From assembly GCF_008107645.1 (NCBI RefSeq), contig NZ_SDGY01000001.1, positions 963,630-1,027,629 of the forward strand: DNA of 64,000 nucleotides. Direction: 5' to 3'. The notes beneath the pieces are model-generated. The model saw only the letters and a list, made by a program, of their open reading frames with translations. It made no database searches and was not told the origin of the DNA. This DNA comes from Leuconostoc litchii. Its GTDB lineage: Bacteria; Bacillota; Bacilli; Lactobacillales; Lactobacillaceae. Shown piece by piece: positions 17,076 through 26,374 of this stretch. How positions within the stretch are numbered: position 1 is the stretch's first letter; each line of letters opens with the position of its first letter. The translations under genes were made by a program, and so were the position numbers.

Positions 17076-18362
17076 TTAGGGCATGAGATTAATTAAATCG
17101 ATTCCTTCGATTGTTACATCGGCGCCTAGACTGGTTAACTTTTCTTTTATACGATCGTAACCACGCAAAATATGATCGGCGCTATTAATGACCGTCTCAC
17201 CATCCGCCATGATTGCAGCAATAATCAACGCAGCGCCAGCTCGAATTTCAGCTGCTTCAACATCAGTACCAATCAAACGTGGAGACTGATTAATTTTGAT
17301 TTCTCCTGGTTTCGGTGAAGCAATATCACCACCCATTCGACGTAATTCAGCAATATGCTTCACTCTTTTTGGATAAATCGTATCAGTAATAGTGCTTTCA
17401 CCTTGGGCTATTAATAACAACGGTGTAATAGGCTGTTGCAGATCTGTAGCAAATCCGGGGTATGGCATCGTTTTAATTGCAACTGGCTTCAATATATCTG
17501 ACTTATAAACATGAACCGTATCTTCACCAATATCTAGATTGACGCCCATTTCAATTAATTTTGACGTGTATGACTCAAGGTGCTCAGGAATAACATTCTT
17601 TATTGTTACACCATCTCCATAAGCTGCAGCCATACTCATATATGTCCCAGCTTCAATACGATCTGGAATAACAGTATGTGTGTTACGAGCTTTCAAAGAA
17701 GGGACACCGGCAATACGAATTGTATCTGTTCCAGCACCACGAATATTAGCCCCCATATTATTCAAAAATGTTGCAATATCAATGATTTCAGGTTCACGTG
17801 CAGCATTTTCAAGGATAGTTTGACCTTTAGCACGTACTGCTGCCAGTACAATGTTAATCGTTGCACCAACAGATACCGTATCCAAAGCTATCCGTGCTCC
17901 AATCAAACCATGGTTAGTTGCATCAATGTGAATAATATCGTTACTTTCAGTAACTGTAGCCCCCAATGCTTCAAACCCTTTAATATGTTGATCAATCGGA
18001 CGACGGCCCAAATTATCACCACCAGGGAATGTCACTGTAGCACGGCCAAAACGCCCTAATAACGCGCCCATAAAATAATAGGAAGCGCGCAAAGACTTGA
18101 TTGCACCACTAGGTAAATCACTTTCCTCAATGTGTGTTGGATCAATGTCTAACACGCCATTTTCAAATTTAGACGTTACCTTCATTGCCTTTAAAATTAA
18201 CTGCAAGTTTTTAACGTCCAAAATTTGTGGTACAGTATCAAACTTGACCGGTGTATCCGCTAAAATAGCAGCCGGAATCAATGCTACTGTTGAATTTTTG
18301 GCGCCACCAATTGTGACTTCACCACGTATGCGTTTGCCGCCATGTACGATTATTTTTGCCAT
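17076..18362 (-). CDS. murA: MurA, UDP-GlcNAc enolpyruvyl transferase, with Asp in place of the active-site Cys
   Basis: 428 residues, full length. N-terminal [19 protein letters not shown] and the D-R-I-E-A-G-T motifs identify MurA, which transfers enolpyruvate from PEP to UDP-GlcNAc, the first committed step of peptidoglycan synthesis. The loop that normally reads P-G-G-C-x-I-G-x-R-P reads [10 protein letters not shown]: Asp116 (codon GAT) stands at the position of Cys115 of E. coli, the residue alkylated by fosfomycin. Cys-to-Asp enzymes are active and fosfomycin-resistant in other bacteria. No cysteine elsewhere. Transcribed alone. Confidence 0.95.
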   Translation of the reverse strand: MAKIIVHGGKRIRGEVTIGGAKNSTVALIPAAILADTPVKFDTVPQILDVKNLQLILKAMKVTSKFENGVLDIDPTHIEESDLPSGAIKSLRASYYFMGALLGRFGRATVTFPGGDNLGRRPIDQHIKGFEALGATVTESNDIIHIDATNHGLIGARIALDTVSVGATINIVLAAVRAKGQTILENAAREPEIIDIATFLNNMGANIRGAGTDTIRIAGVPSLKARNTHTVIPDRIEAGTYMSMAAAYGDGVTIKNVIPEHLESYTSKLIEMGVNLDIGEDTVHVYKSDILKPVAIKTMPYPGFATDLQQPITPLLLIAQGESTITDTIYPKRVKHIAELRRMGGDIASPKPGEIKINQSPRLIGTDVEAAEIRAGAALIIAAIMADGETVINSADHILRGYDRIKEKLTSLGADVTIEGIDLINLMP

Positions 18363-18442
18363 GAAATTATCCTATAACTTTATAGTCTGCAGTCCATTAT
18401 ATCGTATTTATAGTGACAACTCAAATAACATTAGCAAAATAA

Positions 18443-20899
18443 TTATCGGATTTCTGCATTAAATTTAGATTGTAATTCACTCATAATATGCTCAAAATCA
18501 GTATTTACATCAGTTTCTAACAATGTGCCATCGCTATCTTGATAAGTTAATGTATACGCCAAAGACTTTTTATCTTCAGGAAGATTTGGTCCCATATAGA
18601 GATCAAATACTGTCACATCAACTAAATGTTCTCCAGCTGTTTCTAAAATTGAAGTATAAATTTCACCATTGGGCACAGTTTTATCAATTAAAATTGCAGC
18701 ATCACGACTTATTTGTGGAAAACGAGATATTGGATTAAATTGAACATTTTCCACAATATGATTAAACACGGAGAACAAATTTAATTCAAATCCAAATACA
18801 GGCGCTAATTTCTGTTTCTTTGTAATGTTTGGGTGTATCTGTCCCACAAATCCAATATACTCATCACCGATAAAAATATCAGCAGTTTGACCTGGATGCA
18901 TATTTGAATGTCGCTCTGTTGCGACATAATATATATCTGTAGTGCCAATTTGAGCCAAATAACTTTCTACAATTCCTTTAACATCATAAAAATCAACCGC
19001 ATTTTCTTGCTTATTTTTTTGCCATGATGAATTGATTATGTTACCTGTCAATACACCAGCTATATGTTCAATTTCAGAAGGCTGTGCATTGATTTCGTTA
19101 GTAATGAAAATTCGTCCTTGTTCGTACAAAGCGATATTTTGAACTGAACGTGAGACATTGTAAACTACGTCGTCAATTAACCCTGACAATAAATTTTGAC
19201 GAGCTGTTGTACGATCCGAACTCATAGGATAGTCCAAAGTAACCATTCCATCATTTTGATTTTCAGCAAATAATTGTGCTTTTTCAGGTGAAGTAAGCAC
19301 ATATGAAATAGCTTGATTCAATCCCAAGCTCTCCATAATACGTCGACTTGCACGAATTTGTCGTTGTTGTTTAGAGAGTTTGCCCGGCGTCGTAGGACCA
19401 TACGGTAATGTAACCGGTAAATTATCATATCCATACAGTCGAGCAACTTCTTCAATTAAATCTGCTTCAATCGATATATCTCCCCGACGTGCAGGAACAA
19501 TCACTGTTAAAACATCATCATTTTTCTCATATGTAAAAGCTAATTGATCAAAAATACTAGCAATTTCATCAGTTGTCAAGGATGTTCCCAAAACCTTATT
19601 AACACGTGTCGTTGATAAGGTTAAATGAGTATCCGTTCGTTCATTATTTATTGCAACAATTCGACCATGTGCAACTTGCCCCTCAGCCAATGCATCTACT
19701 AAACTCGCTGCATGATCCAATGTATTAAATGTAGCGTCCCAATTCAAACCGCGTTCAAACCGTGCTGAAGCTTCCGAGTGTAGATTGTGACGTCTGGCAG
19801 TTGCACGAATCAAGCTTGGATTAAATATGGCGCTTTCAATGATAATGTTTTTTGTATTTTCATCGATTTCAGAACTCACACCACCCATTACACCTGCTAA
19901 CATTAAAGCCTCTGAATCAGCGGAAATAACGATGTCCGCACCAACTCTTAGTTTCCTCTTTTCACCATCTAAGGTAACCATTTGCTCATCAGCAGTTGCT
20001 CGACGAATATGTAAATCTCGACCATTCAGTTTATCCAAATCAAAAGCGTGTAATGGTTGCCCATAAGTCAACATCATATAATTGGTGATGTCAACAATAT
20101 TATTAATTGGTCGCATTCCCGCATTCCATAAACGTTTTTGTAACCAAAGCGGTGAATCCTTAACTGTAACATTATTCACCACACGCAGAGCATACTTTGA
20201 GACTAATTCTTGATCATCTATATAGACATTTACTTGGTTAGCTGCCTCATTTTCATATTCAACTAAATCAAAATCTGGTACGATAACTTTTTTACCAAGC
20301 ATGGCACCAAATTCATAGGCTGTCCCAATCATTGATAACATATCTGCACGATTGGGTGTCAAGTCTGTATCAAGAACCGGTTCATTCATGCCTAAAGCAA
20401 CGATTGCATCATCACCAGGTGTTAAATCTTCTTCTTGACCAAAAATATAGATCCCTTCCTCAAAATCTTTTGGTGCAATTTTGTCACTGAAACCTATTTC
20501 TTGCAAAGCCACAAGCATCCCATATGAGGATTCACCACGTAATTTAACAGCTTTTAACTCAATTAATTCGCCATTTTCGTGATTAATAATATGTGCACCA
20601 ACCTTTGCCAAAATGACCATTTGTCCTTCAGCAACATTTGGTGCTCCTGTTACAATTTGAATAGGTTCATCTTCACCTGCATCAATTTGTGTAATAACCA
20701 TATGATCAGAATCTGGGTGTGGCTCTACGGACAAAACTTTGGCCACAACAAGACCATCTTGTTCTTGAGCAATAGTTGTATTGCTGTCAATTTCTACGCT
20801 AGTGCGTTCAACTTTTTCTGCTAAATCACTTATGGATTCTGGGTTTAAGTCCATTTCATGATTTAAATATTCGTTCAGCCATGTCAAGCTTGTTTTCAT
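18443..20899 (-). CDS. pheT: Phenylalanyl-tRNA synthetase beta subunit
   Basis: 818 residues with the usual order: N-terminal EMAP/OB tRNA-binding region (about 40-150; P-H-P-D-S-D-H), B3/B4 editing region, B5 domain, catalytic-like core and the C-terminal ferredoxin-fold anticodon-binding domain (R-F-P-Q-I-S-R-D). With PheS it charges tRNA-Phe. No cysteine in the entire chain. It starts 2 bases after pheS and shares its T-box control. Confidence 0.97.
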   Translation of the reverse strand: MKTSLTWLNEYLNHEMDLNPESISDLAEKVERTSVEIDSNTTIAQEQDGLVVAKVLSVEPHPDSDHMVITQIDAGEDEPIQIVTGAPNVAEGQMVILAKVGAHIINHENGELIELKAVKLRGESSYGMLVALQEIGFSDKIAPKDFEEGIYIFGQEEDLTPGDDAIVALGMNEPVLDTDLTPNRADMLSMIGTAYEFGAMLGKKVIVPDFDLVEYENEAANQVNVYIDDQELVSKYALRVVNNVTVKDSPLWLQKRLWNAGMRPINNIVDITNYMMLTYGQPLHAFDLDKLNGRDLHIRRATADEQMVTLDGEKRKLRVGADIVISADSEALMLAGVMGGVSSEIDENTKNIIIESAIFNPSLIRATARRHNLHSEASARFERGLNWDATFNTLDHAASLVDALAEGQVAHGRIVAINNERTDTHLTLSTTRVNKVLGTSLTTDEIASIFDQLAFTYEKNDDVLTVIVPARRGDISIEADLIEEVARLYGYDNLPVTLPYGPTTPGKLSKQQRQIRASRRIMESLGLNQAISYVLTSPEKAQLFAENQNDGMVTLDYPMSSDRTTARQNLLSGLIDDVVYNVSRSVQNIALYEQGRIFITNEINAQPSEIEHIAGVLTGNIINSSWQKNKQENAVDFYDVKGIVESYLAQIGTTDIYYVATERHSNMHPGQTADIFIGDEYIGFVGQIHPNITKKQKLAPVFGFELNLFSVFNHIVENVQFNPISRFPQISRDAAILIDKTVPNGEIYTSILETAGEHLVDVTVFDLYMGPNLPEDKKSLAYTLTYQDSDGTLLETDVNTDFEHIMSELQSKFNAEIR

Positions 20900-20901
20900 A
20901 A

Positions 20902-21951
20902 TTAGTTCCCCTTTCGATTAAATTGTGATAAGAATCGCACGTCATTTAAGTAAAATTGACGAATATCATCAACCCCGTACTTCAACATTGCAAATCGATC
21001 TGGTCCCAATCCGAACGCAAAGGCAGAATATTTATCGGGGTCAATACCATCCATTCTTAATACATTAGGATGTGTCATACCAGCACCTAATACTTCAATC
21101 CATTCGATGTCTTCTGGATTCATATCCGGTGTTACTTCATTCCACGAAACATCAACTTCTACAGATGGCTCAGTGAACGGAAAATATGATGGTCGCATAC
21201 GAATTTGATGTTTTTCACCAAATAATTCTTGCATAATTGAAAGTAATGTCCCCTTTAAATCCGCCATTGTAATATTTTCACCAACAACCATTCCTTCCAC
21301 TTGGTGGAATTGATGAGAATGTGTCGCATCATCTGTATCTCGGCGATAAACTTTCCCAGGAGCAATCATTTTTAACGGTCCTTTAGAAAAATCGTGCTTT
21401 TCAAGTGATCGCGATTGCACCGGTGATGTTTGTGTACGTAATAAAATTTCTGGCGTAATATAGAAAGTATCTTGCATATCACGTGCTGGATGATCTTTGG
21501 GTAAATTTTCCCTTTCAAAATTATATTCATCCGTTTCCACTTCTGGAGAATCAACTATATCATCAATTACTTCAAACCCAAGTCCTAAAAAATGTTGCTC
21601 AATTTCATCAATAATTTGTTGAAGAACATGCGGTTGGCCAACATGATGTACACTACCGGGTAATGTTACATCAATTTTTTCTGCCTGCAATTGCTTATTT
21701 AATTCATACTCTTCTTGTGCACGTTTTTTTTGCTTCAGTAATTCGGTAATTGTCTGTCGAACATCATTCCCCACTTCACCAACCATTTTACGATTCTCTG
21801 CAGCAACATCTTTCATGCCTTTCAGTAAACCGGTTAATTCACCTTTTTTTCCTAACAACTTGATACGTAATTGCTCAATGTCAGCATTGTTATCATTAAT
21901 TCGTTCTACTGCTGAATTTTTTAAAGCAGTAAGATCTTCAATCAAACCCAT
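20902..21951 (-). CDS. pheS: Phenylalanyl-tRNA synthetase alpha subunit
   Basis: 349 residues: an N-terminal coiled coil (1-90) that binds tRNA, then the class II catalytic core with motif 2 (R-R-D-T-D-D-A-T-H-S-H-Q-F-H-Q) and motif 3 (F-G-L-G-P-D-R-F-A-M-L). The enzyme is an alpha2-beta2 heterotetramer with PheT. The gene is first in the pheST operon, about 60 bases beyond a T-box terminator. No cysteine. Confidence 0.97.
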   Translation of the reverse strand: MGLIEDLTALKNSAVERINDNNADIEQLRIKLLGKKGELTGLLKGMKDVAAENRKMVGEVGNDVRQTITELLKQKKRAQEEYELNKQLQAEKIDVTLPGSVHHVGQPHVLQQIIDEIEQHFLGLGFEVIDDIVDSPEVETDEYNFERENLPKDHPARDMQDTFYITPEILLRTQTSPVQSRSLEKHDFSKGPLKMIAPGKVYRRDTDDATHSHQFHQVEGMVVGENITMADLKGTLLSIMQELFGEKHQIRMRPSYFPFTEPSVEVDVSWNEVTPDMNPEDIEWIEVLGAGMTHPNVLRMDGIDPDKYSAFAFGLGPDRFAMLKYGVDDIRQFYLNDVRFLSQFNRKGN

Positions 21952-22011
21952 AATTCATCCTTTCATCAATGTGACTATTAAATTCCCTTAGTCACCTATA
22001 CTTTTCAAAAT

Positions 22012-22245
22012 AAAAATCCCACGTATCTCTTTAAAAAAGAGATACATGGGACGCTAATTACCGTGGTACCACCCAAGTTCCTGATTTAATAAAAAATCAG
22101 CTTTGACATCCATAACGCGGACAAACGTTGGCGATTAGGCCAATACTCCTGACTGAAATTCGTTATGTTTTAACTACGGCCTTCCACTAATCACCGCTCA
22201 CTGATAGTTTTATCATAACTACTAGGTCATTCACTGTAGTCTACA
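22012..22245 (-). promoter_or_regulatory. T-box leader (Phe) of pheST with terminator
   Basis: The minus strand carries the T-box core AACTTGGGTGGTACCACGG (complement at 22060-22078) just before a strong terminator, stem 22018-22050 (CCCATGTATCTC pairing with GAGATACGTGGG, one U-G pair) plus T run. Upstream, TTC followed by A at 22157-22155 sits where the specifier codon is expected, matching Phe. TGGT fits an A discriminator (ACCA end). Uncharged tRNA-Phe would stabilise the antiterminator. A TATACT -10 box lies right at the end of hxlR. Confidence 0.93.
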
Positions 22246-22254
22246 ACAAGTATA

Positions 22255-22623
22255 TCAAATTTTTTTAACACTGTCAGGTTCTGTTAGACCAGCAACATTA
22301 TTATATTTGTCTGACCATTCATGAATAGCTTTCATCATTGGTCGCATAGCTTTGCCTGCTTCAGTTAATTTATACTCAATCAAATTTGAATCATCATACG
22401 TTTCACGAATCACTATATTGGCTGCCTCAAGCTCTTTCAGCCGTTCTACTAAAACTCTATCTGAACATCCTGAAACTGCACGTGATATTTCTAAAAATCT
22501 TTTAGCACCACTCACTAACAACGCTTCAATAATCAACCCATTCCATTTGCGCCCCAAAAGTGCAAAGGTACACGTAAAATTTTTGCATAAAGTATTTTCA
22601 GTTTCTTTAATCTTGTCAACCAT
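22255..22623 (-). CDS. HxlR-family transcriptional regulator
   Basis: About 122 residues from the ATG at 22623, three bases after GAGGGGGAAA; an ATG five codons earlier overlaps that site and is rejected. Winged-helix HxlR/MarR-like fold: N-F-T-C-T-F-A-L-L-G-R-K-W-N is the family signature with the conserved cysteine that often acts as a redox or electrophile sensor. This is one of the few cysteines kept in the region. Last gene of the cdd-ndt-dehydrogenase cluster; it may regulate the dehydrogenase. Confidence 0.85.
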   Translation of the reverse strand: MVDKIKETENTLCKNFTCTFALLGRKWNGLIIEALLVSGAKRFLEISRAVSGCSDRVLVERLKELEAANIVIRETYDDSNLIEYKLTEAGKAMRPMMKAIHEWSDKYNNVAGLTEPDSVKKI

Positions 22624-22645
22624 AATTTTCCCCCTCATGATTTGG

Positions 22646-23575
22646 TTACTTTACTGGGAACATAGCTTGTTTACCCGTTAAAACTCGGACAATATCTTCC
22701 GCAGCCGTTAAGGCAACATTATCCATGGCTTCTTGTGAAATCATGGCGACGTGCGGTGTTACAAAAACATTGGGTAAGCGTAATAATGGATTGTCTGCTT
22801 TGATGGGCTCTTCTTCAACAACATCTAATCCAGCCCCTGCAATTTCTTCATTATTTAGCGCATCAATCAGGGCTTTCTCGTCTACAAGCGCACCACGTCC
22901 AATATTTATCAACACAGCAGTCTTTTTCATTTTTTTAAATACAGAAGCATCAATCATATGTTTTGTCTCAACGGTCGCTGGTAAAGCAGTCACAATAAAA
23001 TCAGCCTGTTCATATATCTCTGCCAGTGTTGCCATGTGCCCGTTAGCTACCTCATGTTGATGGCGTGCATATGCCAACACACTAACATTGAAACCAGATA
23101 ACATTCGGTCAATTTCCTTACCAATATGTCCGTACCCTATGATACCAACTGTTTTACCAGTTAATTCTTGTCCTTGATGTTTAGCAAGAAAAATATTATC
23201 AGCATTTCCAGTAATAGCTTCGTGTCTTTGATAAAATAGACGACCTGCCATAAATATATGCATCATGGCTGTTTCTGCTACAGCTGTTGCATTAGCCCCA
23301 GGTGTATTCGTAACAACAATATCATGTGCATTTGCTGCATCCAAGTCGACATTATCATATCCAACGCCATGACGTGCCACAATTTTTAAATTAGTCATTT
23401 TTGACATTAGATTTTCTCCGAAAGGATGCATCATAATCAGAATACCATCAACGTCAGAGTTGCTCAGAAAATCGTCGTCACTCGATTGACTATTTACGAT
23501 AACTTTATAACCACTATTTTCAAGATAATCAATCGCTTTTATAGAAGTCATATTAGATACTAATACTTTTTTCAT
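22646..23575 (-). CDS. D-isomer specific 2-hydroxyacid dehydrogenase
   Basis: 309 residues. NAD-binding G-Y-G-H-I-G-K-E in the middle; catalytic Arg in N-I-G-R-G-A-L-V, Glu in V-V-E-E-E-P and His in V-T-P-H-V-A. This is the SerA/GyaR-type family that reduces 2-keto acids to D-hydroxy acids. The substrate cannot be told from sequence; serA-like enzymes without an ACT domain, as here, are often hydroxypyruvate/glyoxylate or branched keto-acid reductases. Start codon overlaps the ndt stop by one base (TAATG). Confidence 0.88.
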   Translation of the reverse strand: MKKVLVSNMTSIKAIDYLENSGYKVIVNSQSSDDDFLSNSDVDGILIMMHPFGENLMSKMTNLKIVARHGVGYDNVDLDAANAHDIVVTNTPGANATAVAETAMMHIFMAGRLFYQRHEAITGNADNIFLAKHQGQELTGKTVGIIGYGHIGKEIDRMLSGFNVSVLAYARHQHEVANGHMATLAEIYEQADFIVTALPATVETKHMIDASVFKKMKKTAVLINIGRGALVDEKALIDALNNEEIAGAGLDVVEEEPIKADNPLLRLPNVFVTPHVAMISQEAMDNVALTAAEDIVRVLTGKQAMFPVK

Positions 23576-24015
23576 TAAAATAATTCTCCTGTAAATGGTA
23601 AAGGTGGCGTCTCGTTAAAATCATACATCATCAGATCATCTGCCTTCGTAATATAAGCCGTCAAAGATTCTGATAACATCAAATTGACTGGAAACTGGCG
23701 TTCATTCAATACAATGATGGGTTTTTTCTGTACCCAAGCCATCCCCTGTTCAAAAGCCGTTCCGGAATCAGCATCCTCATCTCGATAATCAATTATTGAC
23801 AAAACAATGTCCGCATTTGTGACATTATTAACATCTCTTTGAAACACCTCAGCTGCCCATGGCGATGTAAACTCTGGATTATCCGTTTTCTGGTGCTGTC
23901 GTGGTGAATAATAGTCAGTTACCGTTGGGTTGGCATCAAGAGCTAATTCCACACGTTTGACACGATCAATTTGTTCATCAGAAAAAAATGGTCCGGCAAG
24001 ATAAATTTGAGACAT
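23575..24015 (-). CDS. ndt: Nucleoside 2-deoxyribosyltransferase
   Basis: 146 residues. Y-L-A-G-P-F-F at the N-terminus, D-E-D-A-D-S-G-T-A-F-E-Q-G with the nucleophilic Glu, and N-L-M-L-S-E-S-L-T near the end match lactobacillary NdtA/B. It swaps bases between deoxyribonucleosides, a salvage route characteristic of lactic acid bacteria. Next to cytidine deaminase (18-base gap), consistent with deoxynucleoside recycling. Confidence 0.92.
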   Translation of the reverse strand: MSQIYLAGPFFSDEQIDRVKRVELALDANPTVTDYYSPRQHQKTDNPEFTSPWAAEVFQRDVNNVTNADIVLSIIDYRDEDADSGTAFEQGMAWVQKKPIIVLNERQFPVNLMLSESLTAYITKADDLMMYDFNETPPLPFTGELF

Positions 24016-24032
24016 GATATATCCTTCTTTTT

Positions 24033-24422
24033 TTAATTTAGTGAATGAAAAGAACCTGGCATTAGTTCAGCAATGTTGGTTTTTATTTCTTTACCTTGTT
24101 GATTGATCAACCAAATCGGCATATCTGGTTCAAAAAATTCGACCATTACCTGACGACATGCGCCACAAGGTGCAATTGGCTCATTTGTTTGACCAGCAAT
24201 AACTAATCCTTTAAAAATTCTATGTCCAGCAGCCACAGCCGTAAATATAGCAGTTCTTTCAGCACAATTTGTTAAGCCAAATGATACATTTTCAATATTG
24301 ACACCTTTAAATATTTCGTCATTATCAGTAAGTAAAGCAGCACCGACTGGAAAGTGAGAATATGGAGTATACGTATCATTAAGTGCTCGATTAGCAATAT
24401 CAACAAGTTTTTGAGGGGCCAT
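24033..24422 (-). CDS. cdd: Cytidine deaminase
   Basis: 129 residues, the small tetrameric form. Zinc ligands T-N-C-A-E-R (with catalytic Glu) and P-C-G-A-C-R-Q. It deaminates cytidine and deoxycytidine to uridine and deoxyuridine. First gene of the salvage cluster cdd-ndt-dehydrogenase-hxlR. A terminator (24453-24478) separates it from pepF upstream. Confidence 0.95.
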   Translation of the reverse strand: MAPQKLVDIANRALNDTYTPYSHFPVGAALLTDNDEIFKGVNIENVSFGLTNCAERTAIFTAVAAGHRIFKGLVIAGQTNEPIAPCGACRQVMVEFFEPDMPIWLINQQGKEIKTNIAELMPGSFHSLN

Positions 24423-24452
24423 CGTATTATTTCTCCTAAGTGTTATTTTAGC

Positions 24453-24478
24453 AAAAAATCAGCCAAAGCGACTGATTA
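24453..24478 (-). terminator. Terminator of pepF
   Basis: Minus-strand hairpin AATCAG ... CTGATT followed by TTTTTTG, between pepF and cdd. Confidence 0.8.
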
Positions 24479-24523
24479 GTTTTTATTTTTAATTGTCTTA
24501 CGTTAAATTTTAATTTGGCCTTA

Positions 24524-26317
24524 TCATTTTAACATAATTTTTTCAAATTTATTTAGACGCTCCTCAAACACCTTGAAGGCTTCATTCAAGTAATCAGGTT
24601 GATTCATATCAACACCCGCCTTTTTGATAATATTCAAAGCATAATCTGAATTTCCAGACTTAAGATAGTTTTTATAAGATTCTGCACCATTATTATTTAA
24701 TATACGTTCAGCTAACGTGGTAGCTGCTGCCTCACCGGTTGAATATTGGTAAACATAAAAATTATAGTAAAAATGAGGAATTCTAGCCCATTCGTATGCT
24801 ATTGCTTCATCTGGGAATAAATCAGGACCATAAAACTTTTGATTCAAAGAACCGTAAAAATCACTCATTTCATTAGCGGTTAATGCAACACCAGCAGCAC
24901 TTTGCTCGTGAATCCATTGTTCAAATTCTGCAAACTGAGTTTGTCGGAAGACAGTTCCTTTAAACCCATCAAGATACTGATTCAAAACATAAGCTTGGAA
25001 TTTAGGATCATCATTAGTCTTTAATAAATAATCAGTTAATAATCCTTCATTGGTTGTTGAAGCAATTTCTGCTAAGAAAATTGGATAATCACCATAATGA
25101 TACTCTTGATTATGACGTGTCAAATAGGAATGTACTGAATGTCCCATTTCATGCGCCAATGTATAAACATTATTCAAATTATTTTGCCAATTTAGTAGAA
25201 TAAAAGGTTTTGTATCATAAGCACCACTTGAGTATGCCCCTGTACGCTTTCCTTTATTTTCAACTACATCAATCCATCGTTCATCAAATGCTTTCTGAAC
25301 AATATGAGTATAATCTTCTCCAAGTGGCGCCAAAGCGGCCAAAACAATTTGTTGCGCCTTTTCATAAGTCACTTCAAAATTAATTTCATCTACCAGTGGC
25401 ACATAAAGATCATATGAATGAACATCCTCAACGCCAAGAATTTTTTTACGCAAAGAAACAAAACGGTGTAATAAAGGCAAATTAGCATCCACAGTTTTTG
25501 TCAATGTTTCAAAAACTGATTCTGGAATATTATTAGCCATCACAGCAGCTTGTCTCGCTGAATCGTAATGCCGTGTTTTAGCTAAAAAATTATGCCCCTT
25601 AACATGTGAAGATAACGTTGAAGCAAAAGTATTTTGCAACCCAATATAGCTATCGTACAGGGTCATAAACGCCTCTTCACGCAACGAACGGTCTTTAGAT
25701 TCTAATAATAATGAATATAAACCATTGGTCAATGGTACCACTTCACCTGCTTCAGTATGCACATCACCAAAAACAATATCTGAATTATCCAATGCTCCAA
25801 ATGTTTGCTCTGAAGCATTAAAAACGTCACTTGCACCTGCCAATAAAGCTTCTTGCGCTGCAGGTAATGTGTGAGCCTTACGTGCTTTCAGTACGTCAAA
25901 AAAGTGAGCATATTTTTTGAGACCATCGGTCTTTAAATAAGCATCAAGTTTTTCGTCTGATAACGCTAACACTTCTGGCTGAAAGAACGCTGTATTAGCA
26001 CTCAACTCAGCATATAATCCCTGAACACGTGCATTAAACGCACTATATTTTTGATCGGTCGTATCCTGATCATAAATTTGATGTGCGTACACATACACTT
26101 TTTCAAATTGACGTTCAACAGCTAAATCCGCTTCTAATGCTTCTCTAAGTGTATCAGCAGAATCACCAACATGCCCCATGTACTTTGTTAGACCTTGAGA
26201 AGCTTTTTGAGTTTCATCAAATGCAGATTCCCATGATTCGTCTGTGGGAAAAATTGATGTTAAATCCCATGTTAAATTTTCTGGAACTTGATTACGAGAT
26301 AATTGTTTTTCAGACAT
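24524..26317 (-). CDS. pepF: Oligoendopeptidase F (M3 metallopeptidase)
   Basis: About 597 residues from the ATG at 26317 (MSEKQLSRNQVPENLTWDL). Zinc site H-E-M-G-H at about residue 389 with a downstream Glu in A-E-I-A-S-T-T-N-E. It cuts cytosolic oligopeptides, feeding amino-acid recycling. The AAGGAGG ribosome-binding site is 28 bases before this ATG; a GCGG-TTTT-CCGC hairpin lies between them. An ATG 13 codons upstream overlaps the ribosome-binding site and cannot use it. No cysteine in the protein. Confidence 0.95.
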   Translation of the reverse strand: MSEKQLSRNQVPENLTWDLTSIFPTDESWESAFDETQKASQGLTKYMGHVGDSADTLREALEADLAVERQFEKVYVYAHQIYDQDTTDQKYSAFNARVQGLYAELSANTAFFQPEVLALSDEKLDAYLKTDGLKKYAHFFDVLKARKAHTLPAAQEALLAGASDVFNASEQTFGALDNSDIVFGDVHTEAGEVVPLTNGLYSLLLESKDRSLREEAFMTLYDSYIGLQNTFASTLSSHVKGHNFLAKTRHYDSARQAAVMANNIPESVFETLTKTVDANLPLLHRFVSLRKKILGVEDVHSYDLYVPLVDEINFEVTYEKAQQIVLAALAPLGEDYTHIVQKAFDERWIDVVENKGKRTGAYSSGAYDTKPFILLNWQNNLNNVYTLAHEMGHSVHSYLTRHNQEYHYGDYPIFLAEIASTTNEGLLTDYLLKTNDDPKFQAYVLNQYLDGFKGTVFRQTQFAEFEQWIHEQSAAGVALTANEMSDFYGSLNQKFYGPDLFPDEAIAYEWARIPHFYYNFYVYQYSTGEAAATTLAERILNNNGAESYKNYLKSGNSDYALNIIKKAGVDMNQPDYLNEAFKVFEERLNKFEKIMLK

Positions 26318-26374
26318 ACGTATTTTACTTGCGGAAAACCGCACCCTCCTTATCATTCAGTACTAATAATTCTA

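Noticed and set aside
17580-18059. Plus-strand 159-codon frame opposite murA
   Set aside because: Very rich in Cys and other unusual residues; a shadow of murA codon usage.
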